A stretch of DNA of 64,000 nt from Bolinopsis microptera (taxonomy: Eukaryota; Ctenophora; Tentaculata; Lobata; Bolinopsidae). Both the position numbers and the translations under genes were made by a program. The notes beneath the pieces are model-generated. The model searched no databases. It was not told where the DNA came from and saw nothing but the letters and a program-made list of their open reading frames with translations. Positions 21,653 through 33,800 of the stretch are shown piece by piece (within the stretch, counting starts at the first letter, position 1; every line of letters begins with the position of its first letter). The stretch covers positions 3,008,845-3,072,844 of the forward strand of contig NC_087084.1 of assembly GCF_026151205.1 (NCBI RefSeq), written 5' to 3'.

Positions 21653-24600
21653 AACATGGGCACATCACAGTATTGGCCGTATTTGAGTGCTGGGAAGGCT
21701 CAGTTCGGATTTCTAAGATGGATATAGCCGTAAGCTAGGCCTAGGAACCATAAAAAGTCGTATAAAACTACCCATGGAATGACCAGAAATGAACGAAAAT
21801 GAACATTCTTCTCAAAGTGCTCAGAATGGTTTAAAATGGGTCGGAAAGTGTTTATATTAGTCCTAGGACCACTCAAACCAAGTTTGAGAATCATTGCATG
21901 TCTAGAACCGATGTTACCAATGTTCCAAAATGTCCCAATTTTGGCACAATAATCCTCCTGAGAATCCAGATTTTTGGAACATGGGCACATCGAAGTATTG
22001 GCTGTATTTAAGTGCTGGGAAGCCTCAATTCGGTTTTCTAAGATGGATGTAGGTAAAAACTAGGCCTAAGAGCCATCAAAACTCAAATAACATTACCCAG
22101 GTTCATGGAATGTATGGAAAATGAACAAAAATGAAAATAGTAGTTGAGATGGTGGAAACATTTGATACAATTTTGGAAACATGCTTTTACAGCCGTATTT
22201 ATGCTTGTACTGACTTGGACACGTTCATAAAAAGGTGGCACTAGAGATTGATTTTTCACTGCCAAAATTGTGTGAAGCATTTTAAAATACTTGGATCTCA
22301 AGGAGTATGCTATGAAAGTTAACCAAATTTTAATGTGGTCCAAAAAGATTCAAATGTCACATAATAAAGTCATTCATCTCTTTATATCTGTTAATTGTGC
22401 AGATATGAGCCAGAAATCACAAAATATTCATTTCTTGCACCTCTAATGATGAATTTACATTCTGTGAGTGTGTCCTGCTTCTCAATGTGATTATTGAACC
22501 TTTTTGAGATAGCTGAGTGTTAAAAGTGCAAAGAATCACCGGTTAAATGTGGAGTTACGATGCAATTATCACATACAGGGTTAATTCTGACTAAGTATTT
22601 TAGAATGATGAATGTGATATGAATATCAACGGAATGATTGTAACAATGAACTCTATCAATCACAATTATATCATGCTAACTAATATTTAGAGAATTTAGA
22701 TGGTTAAAAGTGCCATAATGAGTCAAAAATCACATAAATGAGCATGTATTGAAATGATGCTGTATCAGGGGAATGTACACTGTCCATTTGAACACTGTCC
22801 ATTAGTACTCCGATGAAAAAGCGATGAATGTCGATTTGCCGTGATTCTAGCTTTGTGTGTTATTGTGTGATTTCAATGCACGGCAATGAAGGGACTCAGG
22901 TACCACGATCTGGCAGACAAACATGTCTGAACAGACATAGCGAGTCAGATCTGGTTCAGGAAATTTTATCGTTAAAGAGACATTCATATTTCATATGAAT
23001 CAATACTCAGGTTTCTAATTTTGGACTCGCCCGGGGTTTGATTATGATACTTTGAGGAATGACATTTGATTTATAAGTTGATTTCAAATCCCCTATGGGT
23101 ACCAGAAATACTGGTTTCACAACAACAACATCACTTTTTGGCTCTATATCAGGTTGGTATTCATAGTAAATCTGCAGTAATTTGTTGTGACACTGCACTT
23201 GTTTATGGTCATGGAGAAGTTCGTTATTAGAGTAATAGTGGAATCAATAATCACAAAACACTGATTTTAAACTGATTAAACTAGGCAAGTACTTTTACTA
23301 CTCAAGCCATGATAATTTTGTCTCCATACTGTGACAAATGAATCAATCAGTTACGTATAATACTTAATTGAATTTTTGAAATGTGATTATCGATTCATTA
23401 CCTTTCTTTTCAAAATGTCATTACAACTTGAACATTACATATGATTCAATTGTCATACTTTAAAGAAAATTACATAGTTGGTAGCCAGATTTGTGTGATT
23501 TTTGAATCATTTAACCACCCAGATCAAAAATTATCGCTCAAAGGCCTTCAATATGGTATAAGCTTAGACATGGATTCAAAAATCACATAATAAGAACCAT
23601 AGAATGGATATATGTTGTCATATTGTGCACTTAATTTAAGGCTTACTATAGTGAGACTTAATAGCGCACCAATAACGAAAATGTGATTTTTGAATCATAT
23701 TAACTGGTTTTAATACTATTTAATACTATTTTGTACCCTAAAAAATGATAGAAAGCCAATAAAAACGTAAGATGATTCAATAATCACTGCTCAAAATAGG
23801 CTCATTTCCAATGTTTAAGTTGTGATTTTTGAATCATTTTGGCACCAATAACAATTTCAGATAAGACATTTTATTCCTTACATGCATTATAGTCACCATA
23901 TCAATTTTGGCGTCTTTGTGAATAGTACTTTTCAGATTATCTAGTGTTGATTCATCTTGCATTTCTAATTGTGTGATTTTTGAATCATTGGCACACAAAT
24001 AACGATAACTCCTGTGATATAAGCACTACAGACTCCGTGATTTCAGGATCATGAAATTTAATCGAATTTCTAAAGGTATAGATAGATATATCAACCAACA
24101 AAGAGCAATGACCATTTTTAAAACTCATTTAAAAAAAATCAATCTCTAGTGCCACCTTTTTTTGAACGTGTCCACTTGGAATCTATCTGGTATGGTAGAA
24201 GGACACATGTACTAACATTTCCAGCCACTTAGAAGTGCAAAATACTCCCCTGGTTCATGGAATGAATGAAATGAACACAAAATGAACATTTTCCTAGAAT
24301 CCCCTGAATTGGGCTAAAACCAATTGGAATCGGTCGGTATTGATACCAGGAGTGTCCCTGAGAAGTTTGGTGTGCCTAGCATGTTCAGAAAGGGCTCTGG
24401 GGCAATGTTTCTATTTTGGTTTCAGAGTAGTTGAGATGGTGGAAACAATTGACACAAATTTAGAAACATGCTTTTTAGCGGTAATTATGCCTGGACTGGC
24501 ATGGAATCGATATGGTATGGTAGAGGGGCATATTGTTTACTAACATGTTCAGCAACTCAGAAGTTTTTTTCTTTGAAATGTAATACTCCACCGAAGGGAT

Positions 24601-25020
24601 AGGGTGCGTCAAGAATCATCCAGTTTCACATCGAAAGCACTATTTTCACACATCAAATTGTGACATTTTTTGTTCAACTTTAAAAAAACCTTTTTAGTGC
24701 AAAATGATCCCCTGGTTCATGAAATGAACAAAAATGAACTTTACCCTAAAATCGCCTAAACTGAGTTGAAGGCGATCAGAATCGATTGGTATCGATACCA
24801 GGAGTGTCCTTGAAAAGTTTGGTGGCCCTAGCATCCTCAGAAAAGGCTTTGTGGGCAATGTTCCATTTTGGTTTCAGAGAAGTTGGGATTCTGGAACAGA
24901 ATTGAGACAAATTTGGAACAGGCTTTTTGGGCATCAATTATGCCTTGGCTGACTTAAAATCGATCTGGTATGGTGGAGGGGTATATTAACTACATTTTTG
25001 GGTGTTTTCAAATTAAAGAT
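21653..25020. repeat. Diverged long-unit tandem repeat, about four units
   Basis: Units start near 21653, 21977, 24252 and 24713. Shared phrases are ggaacatgggcacatc, tggttcatggaatg with aaaatgaaca, gataccaggagtgtcc, gatggtggaaaca and atctggtatggt. Spacing between units three and four is 461 bp. Unit two is interrupted by E2 (22217-24173). No coding frame is conserved between units. Confidence 0.75.
22217..24173. mobile_element. E2: 1.96-kb noncoding TIR element with a TGTGATTTTTGAATCA motif array
   Basis: Forty-base terminal inverted repeats (22217-22256 and 24134-24173, one mismatch) begin GGACACGTTCA. The target duplication is ACTT (22213-22216 and 24174-24177). Two related tandem units (about 24495 and 24945) show the unoccupied site, with exactly one four-base word at that position. 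The interior is noncoding. It carries about 14 copies or near copies of a 16-17 bp motif TGTGATTTTTGAATCAT in both orientations, at about 22344, 22487, 22721, 22866, 23241, 23382, 23494, 23573, 23682, 23772, 23821, 23972 and 24036. The motif is partly palindromic (GATT...AATC). Termini match E1, but the motif differs. Confidence 0.92.
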
Positions 25021-28000
25021 TTCAAAGCCAGATTTTCGGCTTAAGTTGGCTGGGACATGCCCAAATTGTATATGCTTTGATCGTGATCGGGTTTTCAAAA
25101 ATAAACGATTTACCTTTCGCATATGATGGACTTTTTCCCGAAGAAGGTGGGTATTTTATCCTTGTAGTTTTCCAGAGAAGGACGTAGTCTTTTCCACATC
25201 TCTGTCATCAGAGAAGTCATCTCGATTAAACGGTCCCTGTTTGGCACTCCTGAGGTAATTGACTGTCTTATACACAATGGTTTTACCGTTTACAACATTT
25301 GCAGTAATATTTATTACCGAATTTAATTAGAATTTAACCCATACATTTTAAACACATGAACTGCTGTATCAGTAACCATCAAAAAAGAGACAAACCTATG
25401 AATTTGATGTTTATCTTGTTAAGTGGGAGGTTAACCTCTTCTTGACACAAAATACCCAGTCGTCTCCTGAGATCTCCGACATGACAGAGGAAGCTACTGT
25501 CGAGTTCGATATTACAGCTAACCTAAGATAGTCAAACTGAGTGGGATCAATTTTAAGCATTACAAATCAGCAGTTATCAAGCAAATGTGATGAAAGAGCC
25601 ATTATTGAAATGTAAGGCAGATCTAGAGCTAGGAATGTGTTTCGGGGCATCAAAGAATAAGTATCTGTGTACTGTTCTTTACCATACCATTTAAACGATT
25701 TAATACATGGAAGTATCACAATAATATACTTTTTCAAAAACATAAACACATTTAAAAAAAGGCTCGAATGGGTTATCGATATTTCCATATAATGCAGGAT
25801 TGAAATAATCTGTTTAGGAGTAATACGTTCAAATTCGATCCTGATCTACAAAAGTGTAACATGATAGCAAAATCCGCTGTGCTTTTCTATACTAGAACAA
25901 GTTTTAGTAGCACATCACAGCTTAAAGGCAGTAACACTAAATCGATTACATTAAATAACCTCTCAAGATCATTTAGTAATATCTGTATTTCAATGTGCAA
26001 CGAAACAGCTTCTATACTACTTTACTACTTCTATACTACTTTACTATCAACTAGATATACGGTTTGAGCATTGATGCTCTATGCTGTGAGCAGCAACGAA
26101 AAGAGATGGGATTGCAATATATCGACTCACTTGTGAAAATAATGATTAAATCTCAAATCTCCTAATATAATATAATTACGATTTCTAACCACTAACTGCG
26201 CGGCGTAGTGCGTACTTTGAAATCCAAATAAAAATTATTTTTGATCAAAATATTGGAAAACAAAATTACAACATGATTCAAATCTTGTGTAAAAAAATGT
26301 GATAAACAATATGCTGTTAAAAACTTTCGTGAAAAATTTTAAAAAGCATGATTTCCACCCGATTATGTGAAGTTATCATTTTTATGACTTTTACAGGTTA
26401 TAATTTTTGTCAAGAGCTTAGCCATTTGTCAAAATTTAGGTCATGGTATCATGTTATGTGACTATACAATGAGATTATAATCCGTTGATGTATAATATCT
26501 TGGAGTTTATCAGGGGATAAAATTATTTGTAGGTTTATAAACTACCAAAACGCGCGCTGGGTTGGACTCGTTGTATAATAATAATGTATAACTATCAATA
26601 CATGATACACGATAACGTAAAACTATATAAATCGATAACATATAAGATCAAATAAACCATATGGTACCAAGTTACATTAATTGATGAAATCTTTCCATGT
26701 TTTAGAATGAAAATCCATACACAAATATTACTAGCTTTAAGTATGACACACATTATTACATGATAACGAATTGATTTAACGCGCATATGCAAAATATATT
26801 GTAATTGTATAAGAATCGACCTTGTTTTTTAAAGATTAGTCATTTAAAGTATCGATGAGAAAATCCCTGTACAAATAGCTTCTACTTATCACTTATAATC
26901 CGATAATTTATGTTGTATGATGCAATGAAAATACTCATACCGCGCGCGCAGCTTGAACTACGACATACGCAAGCGTTCAGTTGCAAATTATAAGGTCTAC
27001 CGAAGTTTGTAGGGCGCGAAAAATTTTATGTTGACGTGCTCGCGCATTCTGAGTAGTCAGCTCGCGTTGGGCTTAGCGCCGCCCAGTATGAATTTAGTTA
27101 TATTGTTAAGTATATAGTAATAATTAATAAGGCGCCGAGCCGGACTTTGAACAATTTCGAAATTTCATTGTACAGCATAAATTGATTTAGTATGCACAGG
27201 GCGCAAAAACCCAGTAACAAATTTTATCATGCGTATTTACTTTTTAGTATTAAAATGATATGCTTAAAATTTTACTTGACCGTTGGAATAAAAAATGCGC
27301 GCGCATATTTAATATTTCTTTTGGCGCGCCGCGCGCTTAATTCATATTTGAACGGATTTATATATATAATACCATACTTTAAAAATCGAGCGCTACATAG
27401 TAGGACCTACTTATATCAAAATAAAATGCAGCCACCTAAATTGTTGTTAAGCTTTCTTTGGCGAGTATTGTGAGTTTAGACCATTAAAATACTGTGTTTT
27501 AAGTTTGTTAGGCATGTGGACTAAGTGGGTTGAGAGTACTCGACTTGGAAGTGAGTGTTGAGAATTCTCAACTAAAATAAAGATCACAAGGTCCAGAATA
27601 TGAGGCAGCAGAGTGAGTTGTAGAGGCTGAAGGGAAAGTAATGTCACAAGGAAATGAGCAAGGAGAGTACTATAATACTCATATTTATGATAGTTCACCA
27701 ATAGCAATTTGTGCTAGAGAGCAGAAGGTAATGATGCACTAGTGGAATGCTCTTATTGGGTTTCTCTGTAGGAGCAGCTGTACAATGAAACGAAAAGTTT
27801 TATTTTACATTCCTTTAATCATAAATAAAATAAGAGCTTAAACCACGAATTAGTTAGCTAGACGTAAACTTGAGGAAATATTCTTTATTTAAAAAACTTT
27901 ATTTGGTACAGTGGACCTAGGAGAAAAATTCTGTAGTAGCTGTTGTCTAATACCTGGCAACTTGCCAGGTATTAGACTTGCCAATGGCAAGTTGGACTTT

Positions 28001-28159
28001 GAGGGTCGCAGTTGCTGGCCACCCTTGCCAGAAATAGTGCCAAGGTGATGTCATGGCTGTGTAATATAAGAGTGTAATATAAAAGAGACATAACTTTGGT
28101 GTCTGTGCTTCTACTTGAGTAGCGAGGAAAGAACTTTTCGTCCTTTTTGCTCCTTTCAT
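25021..28159. other. No gene seen; GC-rich patches
   Basis: Low-complexity AT-rich DNA with gcgcgc-rich words near 26940-26950, 27060-27080 and 27295-27340. A short inverted repeat (tacctggcaacttgccaggta) lies at 27951-27971. The minus frames at 27947-28162 may be decayed continuation of the LINE fragment described next. No protein is recognised. Confidence 0.45.
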
Positions 28160-28640
28160 CAATGTTATCCAGTATTTGACCCTTTGACAGAGGTCAAATC
28201 TTTGGGAGGGTGGTGAGTGGATCCGCTAATCTTCAAGAGGACCCTGGCATAAAAGTCTTTGAAAGTATCTAGGTAATATTTTAGCCATATAGGAGCAGCA
28301 TATAGAAGTTTTGTGAGAACTACTGTTCTGAAGAGCATTCTGAGTGAGCTTGCATTCAGACCTCTGTGGCGGGTGATCCTGTGCCAGGCAAACCAGCATT
28401 GTTTGAGTTTTAACTTTGTGTGACCCTTGCAGGTAAGCTTGTTGTCGATGCTTAGTCCAAGAACAGTTGATTTTATGCATGTATATGTTATGGATCGATT
28501 ACCGACAATGAATAGTCTAAAGGTTGTGACATCAGGTCAAGGATGTTGGTGCAATCATAATACATTCAGTCTTGTTTTTATCACAGTTTGGGATTAACTT
28601 CCATTTACTGTACCAGACATGAAGGTATTTGCACATCAAG
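28160..28640 (-). pseudogene. Decayed LINE reverse-transcriptase C-terminal fragment
   Basis: In one minus-strand frame (about 28463-28205) the protein reads STVLGLSIDNKLTCKGH, LRMLFRTVVLTKLLYAAPIW, FYARVLLKISGSTHHPP. This matches the well-known RT thumb region with TKLLYA and THHPP. Upstream (about 28640-28490) a frame with WYSKWKLIPNCDKNKTECI continues it but has stops. It is a relic, different from the LINEs at 2853 and 16852. Confidence 0.75.
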
Positions 28641-29206
28641 TCATGTGATCAAATTTTACACATCTGAACACAATTGAGACTTAATAAATAATAATATGAA
28701 TCATCTAGGATGAAGCATGAATGATTCAATTTCTTGGCCTAATAAATCTGCTGATTGCAGATCAGCGCCTTTAAATTATTTTAATATCCGAAATTGATTT
28801 TTGAGTTTAAATTATAATATCAATCATATACATATTTGCGTATTTGTGTGTGGATTTCATATTATTATAATTATACATTATTTGAGTAAATATTGACTGG
28901 CTTTGCAGGCCATTCCCAAATCAATCACTCAGAGGGAAACTATATTGCAACAAAATATAAATCACAAATGGCTACGATGAAAGATAAAATCACTGATAGC
29001 ATCTAGGTGTTTTCTCTAATCGTGATTTTCACCATCCTGGCAACATCTTGTAGTATTGAGTGTTCTAGGCCGTCTAATCATAACCAAATTATCTTTTTAA
29101 TTAAAAATCTTGGTTTTCCTACTTTTGTATCCTTAACACAAAAGGTATTTAGCTGTACTGTGATATCATTAGAACTCTTTTGTACCTTATAACACTTAAT
29201 TTAGGC
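28641..29206. other. No gene seen; upstream flank of PSI-domain gene
   Basis: AT-rich non-coding sequence. A promoter for the gene starting at 29207 is expected here but no specific element is recognised. Confidence 0.3.
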
Positions 29207-29531
29207 ATGATCAAGAAGGTTATATTCTTCTGTTTGCTGGTCACCCTGACTGTCATCTACTCATGTAAGTTTATTATAGACTAGTATCTGCATTAATTGT
29301 ACGATATTATCTTATTGCACTGTATCTTTGATGATGTCACCTTTAAAGGGGATATTACTAAAGTAGTACAAGTAGGTATTGGTGAGTAATTTACTGAACT
29401 TTCAAATTACACATGATGAAACTAGCACTTTATTTCCAGATGAGTTTAGAGGATACGACAAGTGCCACAGACAACTGACATGTTCTGACTGTATTGCGCA
29501 CGATCCTCTTTGTAGTTGGTGCTCAGATTCT
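29207..29531 (+). CDS. Integrin beta-like, first two coding exons (signal peptide and PSI)
   Basis: Exon 1 (29207-29264) encodes a signal peptide, MIKKVIFFCLLVTLTVIYS, and ends in phase 1 at gtaagt. Exon 2 (29440-29531) follows a tttatttccag acceptor and ends in phase 0 at gtgagt. Joined, they place cysteines at 28, 34, 37, 44 and 47 in the pattern C-x5-TCSDCI-x5-C-SWC, which is the N-terminal PSI domain of integrin beta chains. The second gene at 60188 has the same cysteine spacing (6, 3, 7, 3) and the same phase-1 intron after the signal peptide, so these are paralogues. Downstream exons were not found: the next DNA is a clean intron and then the error-rich stretch from 30900. It could be a whole gene hidden there, a gene fragment, or another PSI protein. 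Confidence 0.75.
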
Positions 29532-30054
29532 GTGAGTAGAAGATATTTTCTATTTTTAGATATATTTTAGATATTTTCTACTTTAGTAGATATTATATGT
29601 TATTTTAGTAGATATTTTATATCTTAGAACATATTATATTATATTTTGTGATACATTTTATACTTATATTTCCCTACTTCGCCACATTTATCTTGTCCAT
29701 TTAAATTCAATTTTAAACAGCTTAGTAAGTTAGTAATAATTCTGATTATCTTTTGAAAGCAATTAGCTATTATTAAGTTATTTAATATCATGGGAATAAA
29801 AAATAAGTTTAAGGAATGTCGACTATTGTGGGGAATATAACATGTTATTCATTATTATGTACATGATAACTTATAAGTAATAAGATTTGGTACATGTACA
29901 TGATAAAATATAAGTAATAAGATTTGTTGATCGTAAATAGCCAATAAATCTCACGACACACTCTAATGTAACAGTATTTAATATTTATGCATTGGATAAA
30001 TGTGCATTAAAATGTGTGCCAAAGAGGGACTTCACAAGATACAATATCTTGTAA
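29532..30054. other. Probable intron; no exon seen
   Basis: AT-rich with runs of tagatatttta at 29540-29640 and a repeated acatgataa-taagtaataagatttg (29870-29925). No splice-framed coding segment recognised. Confidence 0.4.
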
Positions 30055-30480
30055 TTGTGAACTGTCAAGTGACTTTTTAACACGTTCTCTGGGTGGCCCT
30101 GGATGACTATTCGAAGCCCTAAACCTCTAATGACTAATCTGATCCCAACCCTAGCCCTTACTCAATCGCTAACTAAAGCATATTCTGAAACCCTAACCCT
30201 AACGAGAAATTATACCAACTTCCTTATATGGTCATATCAAGTGATCGAGACAGTTTTTCGCCGATATCTCGCCAGGGAAGCATTTTAACCCCATGGTATG
30301 TGGGGTGATTCGGTATTAGCATTCGAAAATACATTAATGGGTGATACTCGTAAAATATTTGTTCCAAAGACCGTCGACGATTCCAACTCGGCGCGCCAAT
30401 TATAAACCTACAAAAAATACATTGAATCAAGTTGGTTTGATTAACTGTGGGGCCCTTTTATAAAAATCGAGTGGATTCTA
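30055..30480. mobile_element. Repeat element with CCCTAA-like words, copy 1
   Basis: Homologous to 55967-56320. It contains gtgactttttaacacgttct, scattered ccctaaccctaac words and ttttcgccgatatctcgcc. This copy is interrupted by a 79-bp MITE at 30335-30413; copy 2 has the empty site. The ends of copy 2 are inverted repeats (taatcactctacactcga-type), so it is probably a TIR element. The CCCTAA words resemble telomere repeats but are short and internal. Confidence 0.75.
30335..30413 (+). mobile_element. 79-bp hAT-like MITE, TSD AAAATACAT
   Basis: Starts TAATGGGTGATACTCGTAAA and ends AAACCTACAA. Direct repeats AAAATACAT (30326-30334 and 30414-30422). The paralogous locus at about 56258 reads cgaaaatacatcgattg with no insertion. 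Family members: 55925-56501, 57107-57248 and 58516-58608. Confidence 0.88.
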
Positions 30481-30899
30481 AAAATCCAAAATTCATGATG
30501 AGGGGTCGTTCACACTTCACATAATATTACGTAATCACTTTTAATCTGTTTTACACGTCATAGCTATTGACCTATTGTGTTAAAACTACACACGTTAGTT
30601 AGCGTAATCATTTGGAAAACCTTCCCCCCTCGGTGATTACGTAATATGTGAACGACCCCGGCCCTTATGACATAAAGTCACCATTATTCGACAAAACCGG
30701 TATTCTCTAGAAGTTATGGTATTACAGTAGCTGTAAGCTCATCATATATTTGGATATATTTATTGGTATTTACAGTTCCCACACAACAAGTAGTAAAAAT
30801 TAATAAATAATTATTATACCCACTATGCAAGATGAACTAATAATTTGAATTTTGATTAGAAAAGGGACTACTAAGCTATATATATCTGCACCGCTTTGT

Positions 30900-33800
30900 T
30901 GGCCAGTATCAACCCCATTTTTTGGACTTTGGTCGCTTATACGGCCTAAGCGCCCCCCCACTTAACCCCAGCCATGGACTTCGCTTTCTTGATAACCATG
31001 TAAATTTTAGTAAATACATTAAATGAATTTAGTAATTAGTGAATAACAGTTTGGGGTTTTAGGGCGTGACGGAGGTGCAGTTTTTTCCACTATAAATTAT
31101 TTTTTTTACCCCTAGGGGGAACTAAGAAAAAATACCACAGGGGGCCCCCCCTTTCCCTCCCCTTACTCAGTTTACTCCACTTTCCCCCTCATAACCCCCC
31201 CCTTCCCCCTTCACCTATGTTCCCCCTCCTTCATTTACCCCCAATTTATTAATAAATCTACATATCCCACATTAAATTATAAGATTTTGCAAGCTCGTTG
31301 AAGTTTACTTTCCCATTGTTTATTTACTCTCGGGGGGCCATTTTATTTTCCTTTCCCTCCCCCAACCATCATCCATTATCCCCATGTAAAATCCATTTTT
31401 TTGTTTACAGTTTATCTTTGTGTGTTTAATAATTAAGTTGGTCAAAACCGGGCTCATTCCGGTTATTCCTAAGGGGGGGGGGGTGGGTTCATGTAGGCGG
31501 CGAATGCAACCCCACACTTTTAGGATGCGGGCGGATTGTTTTTTCGGGGACAATTTTATTTGCGGATTCCGGGCATCTTTCTTTTCAAAAATCTTTTTTT
31601 CAAAAAAATACACATTGTTTAAAAAAAATGCGGAAAGTATACGGCCTTAATTATCAGGTTTTTCGGATTCAGGGGGCCACGCAAAAATGAATAGGGTTGC
31701 CTTGCAGGGCCTTGTTCGGTTTTATGATTTTTATTCCGGTTAATGCGAGCCGATCGATTGGTTTAGGGTTGGGGGCTTGTCCCACCCACGTTTTGGTCAC
31801 TCCACAAAAACCCATTAAAACCTTCAATTCTCCCATTTTTTAATAATTAAATAGTGGCTAGTTTGCATAATTCATTAATTTGGACTTAATGGGCATTTTA
31901 GTTAAGGGGGACTGGGGGGAATAATGTGAAAAAAACCAAATTTGCCCATTTTTTCTCCGGTTTTTGTATTTGTCCGACCTTCGTTAAGATGGTTAAAAGT
32001 GGTCTTTTTTCCTTTTGGAAATTTGGACACAACTAAACTCCCGATTTTTAAACCAATGACCAATTGGTGTTAAATAGAAGGTAAAACATCTACCACACTA
32101 ACGGGAAATTAAAAAATTTAATTTTAACAACATTAACTTGGCAAGGCCTAGGCTGTATGCAATGATATAATAATTTCATGTACAACTAGATTTACAATTG
32201 CAAACTGCCCAAAAAATGGGGACTTTTTTACCAAGGCATAGAGGGGGGGGGGGACCATGGGAATGTTTTTTTAAAAATCCCTTTTCAAATCACTTTTTAA
32301 TATTACTTTCTGTTGCAGGGGCTTTGCTGGGGGGACTCAAAATAGAAATAAAAGAGGGGGGGGCACATTTCGGTTTAACAAGTTATAATCGATCCTGTTT
32401 TTTAAAAAAAACGGGGGACGATGAAAAAGGGGGGGTGGACGAAGTACAAAATATACTTGAAAGGATTTTACTGAAGAATATGAAGGTTTCAATTAATTTA
32501 TAATATTGAGTTTCGGATTTTTTTCCTTAGATTAACTTGCCAGTCTTAAACTATAAACTTAATTAATTACTTTCACATGATTCACACTATTAAAAAAAAT
32601 AAAACTTACACACTGGGGCGGTAAAAAGGTCGGGGTCTTTTATTTCTCGAAAAAAAGGTCCGCATTATTTTTACACTCTTTCTTTAATTTCGGATGTAGT
32701 TGGGGAATTCATAGAACTTCATTTTGGGTATACAATAGTATTGATTCAAAAGTTATTTTTTCCCTACCGTCGTCCACGAACAGTTTTTACCAACTACACA
32801 ACTTTAAATTAAATGGGGGCTAGGATTTTTCATTGTGGGGAGGTATGCCCCCAACGGGTACACACACTATAAATCATTAGAGAAAAATGAAAAACTGTTT
32901 TTGGTTAAAACAATCAAAATTTATTCCAGTTTTTCTTCAATCTTTACAAAGGAGTTTCCCACGATTTAAATACCACGTAAAAAAACTTGGGCGTAGGAGA
33001 TTTCGGGGTCTGGTTTTCTTATTAAATTGTCTTTCCGAAAGCTTCAGTTATTTACGTCATGTTGCTGAGAGAGTACTGGGACTTCTCCTAGGGGGGGGCA
33101 AGTTGGACCAATTATTTATTTTTAGAGGGGCATTTGGAAAAAGCGCCAAGCCCGCAATGCGGGTGGGGACATTGGGATTCCATTTCAAGATAAACTAGGA
33201 TTTTAAGGGTTGGGGGCTTGCATTGTTCTTTCCCTTTCCCCCTTGCACCTAATTTCAATTATTTCTCCTTACAAGTTTTGGGAATCCCACAGGGATTAAA
33301 CACCGGGGAAAAACACAAATTTTTTGTCTTTTCGCCTAAACAAGGGGCGAAAAAAAGGACGAATTTTTTTATTATACCACCACATTCTGGTATATTAGGT
33401 TTACAAAACTTATGGTTATTTTTTTAGGGGAGTTGTAACAAACTTTAAACCATATTATTTTCAATTTTTCAGGTTTCCGAGGGTTGACGTTCTAAACCGA
33501 AAAAAATATTGCATAAAAATTTCAGTATTAAACCAGGGGGCGTTTCAAGTGTTTTGGGTCCAGAAGGGGGTAAACCTATTACACCCTAACCTATGAAAAA
33601 TAAAAACCTATTTGAAACCTATCTGACCGAGGTGTAGGGAGGTAGGCTTTCTTCACGGCCAAATCACGCAAATTCTGCGGGGGGACCCACACCTCCTTGG
33701 GGAACTTGGGCCCACCAGTCTTATTTAATTCGAGGTTAGAAGGTTTTCTAGCAACTGTAAATCCCACGGGAGTAAGGGGGGCTCTTGTTTCTGGGGTTGG

